Origin: Petrolisthes cinctipes
Taxonomy: Eukaryota > Arthropoda > Malacostraca > Decapoda > Porcellanidae
Assembly: GCA_033782935.1 (NCBI GenBank)
Contig: JAWQEG010000501.1
Location: forward strand, 937,501-1,001,500
Direction of reading: 5' to 3'
DNA: 64,000 nt
Below are positions 8,361 to 20,400 of the stretch, in pieces. The translations under genes were made by a program, and so were the position numbers. The notes below the pieces were generated by a model, which was given only the letters and a program-made list of their open reading frames with translations, was not told the origin of the DNA and ran no database searches. Positions within the stretch are counted from its first letter, which is position 1. The number at the start of each line of letters is the position of its first letter.

Positions 8361-11300
8361 CTGAAATTTCATAAATTCAGAAGGGGCAGTTTTAGTTAAT
8401 TGCCCTCATTGCACAGCATAGAAGGGATCAGGTCGAGACATTTTTTTTTAATTGCATTATAGTCTACATCTAGATCTCTCTTTGTCTACTGGTTAGCGTG
8501 GCCTCTTCTATTTTAGATGATTTTGAGATGACCTTGATTGCATCCTTGCAGTGATTGATTGATTGATATTAGGCGCCGCAACAGCGAGGTCATATAGCTC
8601 CAAAAGAAGGTGATAGAAAGGTGAGACAGGAAGCAGGAATAAAATAAAAAGAAAAGAGGGACAGTTGCAGATCTGAAAGGGAGTGGCTGGGGCCGATGGG
8701 GCGCCCAAACCCTTAAAGTATTGCCCACATCTCTGCAGACAATACCCCCCTAAGGGATCCGTGCAGTAACATTCCGTGGCATGAGTCTCGCTCCAACAGA
8801 GTGTGGATGTTCTCTTGGCGCTCTGCCTGTATTGTTGTTTGTGTTGCTTGTGCGTTCTTGTTTGTGTGTTGTTGTTTCTGTGGTATTTTTGGTGTTGTTT
8901 GTCTGTTGTGATTCTGTGTTCTGTTTTGTTGTTGTTCTGTTTGTGTGTGTGTGTGTCCTTGGCTGATTGTGTGTTTAGTTGTTTGCTTCCCATCTAGGCC
9001 TTGCCTGGCCTGATGGAGAGCGTGGATTCCTGCTTGGAGGCCGACTTGGCCATGTCGGACGACGAGTCTCCAATTGAGGATCACTGGTCTGAGCTGCCTT
9101 CTCGCAACCCTCCCCCCCTCTCCTCGGTCACTCCGCAGCTCAGGTTGCAGCCGTCCACCTCCTCAACCTCTACCAAGCGACCCGTTGATGCCTCGTCTGA
9201 CTCCTCGCAGGATTCCAATGGTGTGGACTGTTTGCCTTCGGCTGCCAAGACTGCCAAGGGTGCTTCAGCTGTGCACGACGTACATTCTCTGACTCACCCT
9301 GGTGTTTCTTTTTTGTATACCAACTCCTTGCCCTCGTCTAACCTTCCTGCTTTTGCCCCAAGAGATGACTATGTCAAGCTCTCCTTCCCTGGTAATCCAT
9401 CTACGGACACAAAGCTGCGTTGGTTGTCTGATGTCAACAGGACTTTCAAACTCCAGCGTGAACTGGCTGAAGTCAAGATGGTTGCTGTCACCTCCTGGTT
9501 TGTCTACATTTCTAGGAAGCGTCAGGACATCATTGATAGAGTAAATGCTGGTGAATTTTTGTTTCTGCCTCTCATTCTTCAAGACTCACCCGACAGGCCT
9601 CGTAAGTTCCTCAGCTACATCCTCACCCGTTTTCCTATTGATGTTGACCCAAAACTTGCTGAGGAGTTGGGGTGCAACCGTGCCACGTGGCTGAACCCGA
9701 ATGTCTTAGAAACTATCCTTACCTGCAAAATTCAAAAGCACCTTACTCGTCACAACCTTCTGGTTTCCATCAGAGGTGCATGCGTGGTGATCTTCTATCC
9801 CTCCATTCTAATTCATACTTATCTTTTATTCGGAACATTTACCGTCACACTAGATATATCAAAAGCTTGTGATGGAGTCTGACACAAAGATTTAATTTCC
9901 AATCAGCCATCATTCCGTTTCTGTTTTTCCATCTGTACAGTCACTCGTAAAAGTAAAGACGCCCCAGGCAAGACACCTTTTAACTCGTGTTAAATCGGTT
10001 CTGGTTACACTGTATCTGACTTCAGAGGAGCATGGGTGTGTGGGGTGGTGTTTGGAGGAAGGCTGATTTGCTCGAAATACTAGCCCAATTTATGCTTCGT
10101 CTCATATACCATTTGGTCAAAGTTTTTGGAGCAGACCAACTTCATCCCTCAAGCGCCATCACTGACATCACATACACTGTTGACAGAGTCGAAATCACAT
10201 ATACATGAATGTGCCTTGCCTGGGGGTTCTTATTTTTTAAGAGTAACAGTACCCTTATCTCTGATTTCCTTTCTGGCCGCTCTATAGTTGTTGTACAAAG
10301 TCACTGATGTTCCTCTAAGACTATCAACAGAGGTGTTCCTCAGAGCTATGTACTATCACCTACTTTCATTCTCCTTTTTATCAAGGATTTTCATGGCTGC
10401 ACTTCTTCCCCTATCCACTCTCATGCCGACAATAATTTTACTCCACACTACTCCTGCCACTCCTCTCCACATCACGTAATGAGTGCCTCCAAGATACAAT
10501 TTCTTCACCTTTTCAATTCAATCTCATCTTCCAAATAACTCTCCAATCTTATTTAATGACACGCGTCTTAATCTTTCCTCTTCTCTTTATATCCTTGGAG
10601 TCTCTTATTGTTACAACCTGTCTTGCAGAGATCATGTTACCACCCTCGCTAAAAATGCCTCAAAGGGGTTGGGTTTGCTGGAGAGTTTTTGTGAATATTT
10701 CACCTTTACACAGTTACTGTTTTTGTATTGGGGTCCCCTCCGCCCTTGGATAGAGTACAGCTGACATGTGTGTGGTGGTTCAACCTTTACATCGCTCCTT
10801 GCCAGGGTAAAATCAAAGGCCTTTCGTCTCATCAACTTTCCCCCTCTTGCGATGCACTACAACTACTCTTACCACAATGTTGCATCTCTCTCTCTCTATT
10901 GGAGATTACTGTTCTGAACTTTCTCAATGTATGCTTCCTACCCGCAGGTGAGCATGCAACACTAGCCAATCTTCTCAGTCTCATTTCTTTTTTGCCTAGC
11001 TCCCAAATGAATGCATTCATATTATAAATTTTGACTCGCCAAGGTGCAACCTTCACTCCAGTATTATAATACAGACAACAGAATATAAATAAGGTTATAG
11101 TAAGTAATAGGATAGTTTTTAATAACAATAATATTAAGATTAAGGATTGGTTTCCTTGATGTTAATGTCTCCTTCTAACTAATGTACATGTTTTCAGAGA
11201 CACTAATGATAACATTAGTTACTTACTGTCACCGAAGGTATAAGGTACCAAAGGCAATCCATCACTCCCATCTCGCCAGCGGTAATAGGGATGGGCTATG

Positions 11301-14300
11301 CCTTTCCTCTCATTCAGGGAGCGTCTTTGGGTGGGGGTAAGCAAGATGTCTCCTTCGAAGAGCCTTTCTCCTTCCACCTCATCCGGATTGGTATCCAGAA
11401 AGTCTGGATGCTGAGGAAAGAAATAACGTATTATGTTCCTTTGACATCTAGAGGCCTAGGTATTTGTTGAAAGTTTGAAATCTTGCAAAGTTACAACGCT
11501 TAAGCACTTCGCTGCGGGCATTATCTATCGCGACAACTCGTGTCTTGAGGGCCAATTTCCGCACTTGCGGTCACTATGTAAACAACACATTTGACGGCTA
11601 ATAGCTTGTAAACAACTCACGCTACATAAATAAATGATACAGGATATTGAAGTACAAAACCTTAGCGGTCTACTGATGTACTTGTTAACACTAAAGTGAC
11701 ATCTGTAGGATGGGTAGCCACCTCACAATGTCATCAACTCAAAATTCACTTTTACACTATTTACACTATATTTACATATCTAAGTACATTTTCACACTCT
11801 AATTTCGTTATAAAACATGTCAGAATAAAATTTTTCATCACAACAATATGAAATATAATGTCACTGTCGTTTTTCCGTACATATATGGTAATTTCAGGAA
11901 AAGAGGAGTGAAGAAAATATGTCCTTCTACCCTCACTGTACTGGCCCTCCCCTTTCCATCCTCAAATCCCTCCTTACTTCTCCCTCCCACTAGTGAATGG
12001 TTCGAGCGAGCGGAGCTCACTACTAGTGTTTCGGGGTTAATATCTCGGCCAACGTTGACAACACTGGGTGGGCCTCGCGGGAGTGTGGCCAGCTGAGTGT
12101 GAGGAGAAGAAAGCTTCGAATCGCCTGGTATTGTTCATTTCCCCACCCAGTACACCTATAGAAGCTGAGTTTGAATGCAAGGTATGTGTGGTGCCTGCCG
12201 TTCGTCTCTGGTCAGGGATTACGTATCACGAGTGTACATCAGACAACAGCTAAAGGTTGGTACTTCAATATCCTGTATCATTTATCCATGTTACGTGAGT
12301 AGTTTACATTCTATTAGCCGTCAAATGTGTTGTTTACATAGTGAGCGTGAGTGCAGAAGAAAGTCCTGCAATACAGAGCTGGCACGCAGTCTCGCTCCAA
12401 CATTGGTGGAGTGTGAACGTTCTCTTGGCGCTCTGTCTGCATTGTTGTTTGTGTGTTGTTGTTTCTGTGGTGTTTTTGGTGTTGTTTGTCTGTTGTGATT
12501 CTGTGTTCTGTTTTGTTGTTGTTCTGTTTGTGTGTGTCCTTGGCTGATTGTGTGTTTAGTTGTTTGCTTCCCATCTAGGCCTTGCCTGGCCTGATGGAGA
12601 GCGTGGATTCCTGCTTGGAGGCCGACTTGGCCATGTCGGACGAGGAGTCTCCAATTGAGGATCACTAGCCTGATCTGCCCTCTCGCAACCCTCCCCCCCT
12701 CTCCTCGGTCACTCCGCAGCTTAAGTTGCAGCCGTCCACCTCCTCAACCTCTACCAAGCGACCCATTGATGCCACGTCTGACTCCTCGCAGGATTCCGAT
12801 GGTGTAGACTGTTTCCCTCCGGCTGCCAAGACTGCCAAGGGTGCTTCAGCTGTGCACGACGTACAGTACCTTCTCTGCCTCACACTGGTGTTTCTTCTTT
12901 GTATACCAACTCCTTGCCCTCGTCTAACCTTCCTGCTTTTGCCCCAAGAGATGACTATGTCAAGCTCTCCTTCCCTGGTAATCCATCTACGGACACAAAG
13001 CTGTGTTGGTTGTCTGATGTCAACAGGACTTTCAAACTCCAGCGTGAACTGGCTGAAGTCAAGATGGCTGCTGTCACCTTCTAGTTTGTCTACATTTCTA
13101 GGAAGCGTCAGGACATCATTGATAGAGTCAAGGCTGGTGAATTTTTGTTTCTGCCTCTCATTCTTCAAGACTCACCCGAGAGGCCTCGTAAGTTCCTCAG
13201 CTACATCCTTACCCGTTTTCCTATTGATGTTGACCCGAAACTTGCCAAGGGATACCCTGGTGTGTACTCTGCACGTCGTTTTCTCCAAGATGGTTCCCCA
13301 TTCCATTAGCCGAATTCTTGTTGTCTGGAGTCTAGGCTCGTGCCTCTACTATTGCGCCGCTTCCACCACCGCCATCATCACCTCCCCAGTCTGCTCCTCC
13401 CACCAACCCTGCCTTGCCTGGCCAGAAGAATCTACACCAGCCAGTCTACCCATCCACATACAAGATGCACTCGGTTCCCGTGCTGCTGTCCATCGGCTAC
13501 GTCTAATGTCTGCTCTGTTGCAAGGTGATGACGATGATGCAGAGCAGATAACTGAGGAGGAATGGCGCCGTTCTCTCTCTCGGGGTAGAGCTTCTTCCCC
13601 TGGTGATGATGGTATTACCTACGATAGTCAGGGCCTCATGGTTTGGAGGCACAATGTAGTCTCTGTTCGTTTGAGGCTTGGCTACCAGCCACCATGACAG
13701 GTTGCTGGGATGCAGGGTGAGCCTCCCTTCACTGAGTGTCGCTTGCGTCGAGTGCCTCGTGCTAACACTATAGAGCACTATTGCCTGGCCTGACCCACTG
13801 TCCGACACTTTTTTTTTTTAAACTTCATTGATTTTGGTAACTATGGTATTGTTGAATTATTCCACACGAAACAGTATATTCACAACTGAACAACAAGTGT
13901 TGCTATATAGCTCTGAACTCATCTAGTCTGTATATGTAAGAAAGTGGACGACGTCAGTCGTAAAAGACGCTTTAAAAGCGGAAGAAAGAAGGATAATGAG
14001 ATGACACGTGAAACAGAAGACACAACGGAAAAAGAATTAGTGTTCTAGAGATTATAACGAGTTCTTTCTTGATACCAAGATTGAAATAGGCTAATTAAGA
14101 GTAATCAGAATATCGGAAGGCTGCTATCATGTGAGGGATAAAGCGAGCCTTGATATTTAACTCTACGTAAATAACTATTTGATTAAGGGGATATGGAAGT
14201 GTGTGTTAGTGATGTCAGCACTTGCCACAAGCAATATGAAGTCATTCACATATCCTTCATTTAATAAAGAGCATTCTGGTTCATGATTCGTATGTAGCTA

Positions 14301-17300
14301 TTGTGTAAGTATTTAACAGCGTTTACTGCATACGTACGAGTAGGTTTACAATAATATTACTTCGGTTGTTTTTGTTTTACACCATAATATTTAAATGATT
14401 ATATAGCATTTAATCATGTTAATTATTGATACAAAATGTCAAAATTTAAATGATTGATAACCGGGTATATTACCCTACTTTTGTTAAAGATTCCACTCAT
14501 CTCTCACCTCCTCAAGAACCATTTCTCACCTCCTCAAGAACCATTTCTCACCTCCTCGTGTACAGACACCACCTACCCTTCTCAACTTCCTCACTCCCCG
14601 CTCCTTTAGCTAGGTTTACACATACACGAATAAGCTCCAGACGCCGCTACGAAATGCAAAAACTTGAATGAAATCCTTATTTGGGTGTTTCCACGGCCAT
14701 TCAGGTGCTTCGCCGACAGTTCGTGTTGCGCGACGAAAAGTTGGTGGACATCAGAACGTTTCGTGACAGATGCCGAATAAAAAAAAGTCGTAGAGGAACC
14801 ACAGGTACACCTACAACTCGTCTGCGGCCTTCCCCCGGCATTTAGTTGCACTGTCGGCAAAAAAAGAAATTGCGATACATCGGCGACCTCTCTGCGACCA
14901 TGGAAACACCACGGAAGCATCGCCGGGGAACTGACGTTGTATCTTAGGACATACAAATTCATAAACATTTAAAAAATGTATATAGCTTATTGTCATGGGT
15001 GTTACTGGGATACATAGGGGATAGACTGTCGCCCAGGTGCTACCCCGGCAAATCTAACATGATGCTCTAATGTGAGGTCCTTGATCATGAGTAAAATGCT
15101 ATAGTTTGGGCTTATTACGTTAAAATTTTCTGTGGAGCGCACCTTGTCCTTCCGCAGATAAACCCCCGGTAACCGCGGGTACAACGGTGTGTGCCACCTG
15201 CGAATAAAAACATTATAATGACCGTTACAAATTAGTTGTCTCAGCACCGCCGGTGAATCTGGGGGCTTCCCTGGAACATTCATGATACACCGCAGATCCA
15301 CCACAGTACCAACCGCTGAAAGTCGTAGCAGCAGATAAAAATCTGAAATTCGGGTCCAGGTCAACGATTTTTTACAGTTCGCTTATTCGTGACGTCTTCG
15401 GGAACTTATTTGCTTATGTATAAACTGGGCTTTATCTCTCCCTCCCACAATGAATGCCTCGAGCAGAGAGCTCGCTACTGAAGCTCAGTTACACATGTGC
15501 GAATAAGCTCCCGATGCCGTCACGAAATGTTAAAAGTCAGGGACCTTGCAGCAGAATTTTAGATTTTTATCAATTGCTGTGACCTACCGCGGGTGCATCG
15601 TTGGTTCATCTGTGGTTAATCTGCAGTATAATACAAATGATCGAGGGAAGCCCGGGGATTCACCGTTGGCTCTTGGACGACTAATTTGTAACGGTCATTT
15701 TACCCTTTTTTTTTCCGGCGGTGTTTCTGCAGGAGGCCACGGGTGTACCTGGGCATGCTCGGCGATGCACCCCTCGGCAGGCCGTAGGAAGGTCCCTGGT
15801 GTCCTTGGGGTACACCAGCATAGCACCTGAGGTGTATGACTCATCGAGTCAATCTGTCAGATCAGTTGGGGATGTGCCACCGCTGCCCCCCTGGTAGGCC
15901 GTAGGAAGGTCTCCGGTGTCCCTGGGGTACACCGGCGGTCCATACCATCACTCAAAAAATTACCAGGGATGCTCCAACACCTTGCCACAGGTAAACCGGC
16001 AGCACCTCTATGACTTACTAGCGACTTATCACCGTACCACCCCAGACATAAAAATATAAATTTTTTTTACAATGTATATGAATGTTTATATCGCCGGTAC
16101 ATCCCGGACACACCGGTGATTCACTGGCGTTGCATCCTTGGTGTTTCCCAAGGTCGCGGAAGTTTCACAACGGTTATCTTGCCAGCGGTGAATAAGAATG
16201 TCGGGGGCAGGTCGGGGGCAAGTTGCAGGTGTACCTACAGTGTACCTGCGACTTATTTTTAATTGGGTTGCGCCACGAAAAGTTGGGAGGGGCGCCAACT
16301 TTTCGTGGAGCGACCCGAACTGCCGGCGAACCACCCGAATCGCCGCCGAACTACCCGAATAAGGACCCTAATAAGCCATTTTTCCAAAATTTCCGTTAAT
16401 CGGGATGGCGTCGGGAGCTTATTCGCGCATGTGTAAACTGGGCTTAATGTTTCAGGATGACTATCTCGGTCAACGTTGACAACGCTGGGTGGACCTTGCA
16501 GGAGTGCGGCCAGCTGTACCAAGTTAACAATGTTGACCAATTTTTAGCACCTTGGGTTCAACAGTTTTTATCCAGACATACACAAATGGAACATGTTAGT
16601 ATAGATATACTTCTATATGTTGTACTGTTAATCATTATAATATGTATTGTACACATATACCACATCTATACTACGTATGGAATCATTGCAATAGTTAAAC
16701 AATTGAATATATACTATGAAGACCAAGAATAAAATGCTTGTCTGTACAGTAATTTGAGCTTCGTAAAGTATTTGAATGCATACATTGAGCTTCGGAATGT
16801 TATTCAAACGATTATGTTATGAATATTCTTACAAAATGTAAACTTCCCTGTAGCAATAATTTAACCGGCAGAATACAACACATATAATGCGTCTTTAAAA
16901 ATTCTTTCAATATGCTTTACCATAAATGCAGAGTGGAAAACAAAGATCATATTTTGCGATTAAAAAATATAACGACAAAACTCTGACCACTTACGATCTG
17001 CAGTTTCTCGAGGTCAGCATCGTTAACATTCTGAAAATAATAATAAGATGAATCAGTATAGATAGACGTATGGTGTTTGATACTTATCATTAAAAGCTGC
17101 TTATGATATCAATTGTACTAACGGCACATTATACTCATCTTTACCTGTCGTCTCATTGTATTGCACATGTGTCAACAGTGTGGTAGTATTTGCCTTCCTA
17201 GAACTTACTTGTACACTCTGGTTTATAGACAAAAAATAATGAAGAGCGCTATTAATTTTATTTAGTTAAAAACAATATAATTAGCAAGAGTCAATAATTA

Positions 17301-17373
17301 TATGTATGTAAAAATATTAATAGAGGCTCCGCTTGTTGTGTCTGTGATACATCCTGAGGCTTGTAGGTTACAT

Positions 17374-17426
<53 letters not shown>

Positions 17427-20400
17427 CCTTCGAGGGTGAAGGATGGTAGTCGCCGAGCATCATGTACCGGTTATTCTCCATATATATTCAATATCTATTT
17501 CCCATGTAACCTACATCACTCAGGATGTATCACAGACACAACAAGCTTGACTCATCAGAACAGGTTCTGTTCGTGAGAGCTGCACCTTGGGAACAAATAC
17601 CAGTCAACATCATGCATCAACGTCACAAGTGGGTCACTAGGCCCTCACAGGAAGTATTATACTGGATATAGATTCACTCTCTAACTAGCCATCCTCTACT
17701 TAAGACTCTTTAGTTCTACTCGCTGTACTATAAAACTTGGTCCCTTCAATAAACTGTCTCAAATTAACTGTGTTCAATATAGATGTTTATACTTTGCTAC
17801 TAACTCAAGCCTTAACTCCGAAGAGAACAAAGACCTACAGCCACCATAAATCAACTCTACCACGTTACCACAGCATCGTATCCTTTAGGTATCTTCAACC
17901 TCAACACGGCACCCAATAATATCAGGGCCTCACAAGAGTCACGGGCTACTGACAGCCTACAGTCCTGAGGTTGAGGGAAAAAAAAAATCTGAATTTATTA
18001 ATGTCTATGATTATATAAAAAATACATTACCAATTTCGGTTACTAAGGGTAGAAATTAATATTTGAAGCCTTAAAACAAATCAAATGATCTTTTGCCTGA
18101 ATATAATGTTATTTATCACTAAACTTTCCTGGCAACTCATTGACCAATCATCTCCGTCGTTATATGTTAACTTCTCTTCCTTCACTTCACCAACGTGCAG
18201 GGTAGGGTATAGAGGAGCCCAGGGGGATAAAGAAACTCCCGTCCGCAACTGTACCTCTACTCTCACTCCCTCATAACAACCATAACAACAAATAATAACA
18301 TCAACAGACTATAAACGATGTTGAGACTTCAACAACCAAACGAAGGACATCAATATTAAATATACCAAATGGTACAAAAGAAGACCAGAATAGGCTACCC
18401 TTCTCGTACTGACTAAGAGTGTCAGGGGAGTAGGAAGTGTGCAAGCAAAGAGTGAGTAGTGAGCCGGCAACTGACCCCCTCCTGCTTATATAATTGAGGA
18501 GGGTTGGCACAACTCATCAACTTCCAGGACTACATCAGTCAATAACTCATTAACAAACAAAACATACCACCAACCTAACTAGGGTACACCCCACAACCAA
18601 TATAACGTAGGAAGGCATTAGAAACACAAATGAAGCGATGGTGTGTTAAATACAGTAAAACTAATAATATATTACGAGCTGGCATGAAGCCTCTCTCACC
18701 AAGGTACTGTTCAAAGATACACACTATCGCGTAATAACACACGCTCCAGATATGGCTCACACACACTCATATCCTGCAACAGCAGTAAGGTGTAGATGTC
18801 ATATACATACATGAGCACTCCGCCACAGTGCCTATTGCGGTGCTTGTAGTGCATCGTTCGTACACTCACAATCCAAAATATGTATCCAGGCTTGCTTCGA
18901 ATAGACTGATCGAGTAATATTAAGAGAGCTCAAGCAAATAAATTATGAAACAGAATAAGGGTTGTAATAGGTTCACTAGTATGTTAACTGATTAGAAACA
19001 TCAACAAAACCTGCATACTAATTTTGGATTGCGAGTGTACAGTACATCTAGCTGGTTTCGGAGAAGCCTATAAAATCAAATATTATATTACTAATGCCCA
19101 AGATTTGGTCTTGAAATTCCTGTAGGTTAGACGAGATGCTAGCATTATTCATCGTTAAGATGGTAAACATGCAATTATTAGTGTCCGAGAAATCTGAATT
19201 ATTTCCGAATTACACATGTGCGAGATATCTAATTATCACTGTGATATACGTTCTTATGGTCAAATTTCCGTAAATTTGATATAGGTCTTACCTTGCGGAA
19301 CTTCCGTTAGTCTGCTAAGGTTCTGTCCAGGTAGTCTACCACGGTCCAGATTAGGTTAGGTTAGGTCAGGTCTGTCTAATTGTGCTCGTTAAAAATGGCC
19401 AAAACATGATATTTGCACAGTAAATGGATGTTAAAATCGACCGAATCACATGAAAAACTATAGGAAAAACTATATTTTGACTGAATATCTCGCACATGTG
19501 TAACTCAGAAATTTAGCCGAGAAATCATCATACATAGTTACATATTCAGAATGAGGAACTCTTAACCTTTACATTACTGAGAAACGAGTCAACTCCTGTG
19601 TCATCATATTTATCAAATTGGTAATCAATTGGGTCAAAATTTAAAAGATAATGTAGAGGCGTCTTCTATTTATGCCAGACCAACACTGGTCAGGCAACCC
19701 GGTTGCTCGAATCGTCGATTTCGCATGTTCTATTTACACCAGGCAACCCTGGTCACCCCAACCCGGGTTGGTCGGAGGGCAACCCGGAGCAACCCATCTC
19801 GATAGCAGGGTTACGTGGCGGTATCTGGCAACTTTTATGGGTTGCTCATCAGCTGATCCTACATAAACAATAACTGGTAAGGCCTCTTACAAAAATATAT
19901 ATGACATTTTAGCATAATATGAGACGCAGTCTTCAAAATACATAAAGGAAGTGTGATTTTGAAGTGGCATGAGTACCCTAATCAGTAGCATTTGAGGGAA
20001 ATGTCTATTATTTTGTACAACCAGTCACGGCCAACTCAGGATGGTGCTGGACTGAAGAAGAGTTCTTCCTCTTCCTGTGACTGCAGTTTTTCCTCGCTAA
20101 TATCAGCCTGACACGTTATAAAAATTGTTAATTGAAATACTGGACACCAAAGTGTGGATAGAGTAACCAGGAAATATTATTGAAGTATGTGCCGCTTTTT
20201 TATATCTCTGATTTGTATTCCATTATTTTTATGATGTAATTAATGGGCATCAGTGCATTTTGACCATGCTTGACCCTCTAACTTAATATAAAAGGCTCCA
20301 CACACTGTTGTTTGTCCAAGTCAAGTCCCAGTAGTCTGTCTTTGTAAGATCTTGGTAATTTACCCAGGTTAGGTCCCAGTAATTTGGTCAAGTCCAGTTC

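Noticed and set aside
8508..9084. Open frames rich in Thr, His, Gln and Lys opposite the LINE leader
   Set aside because: Artefacts of the complementary GT-rich leader; the same happens at 12314-12665 and 47121-47566.
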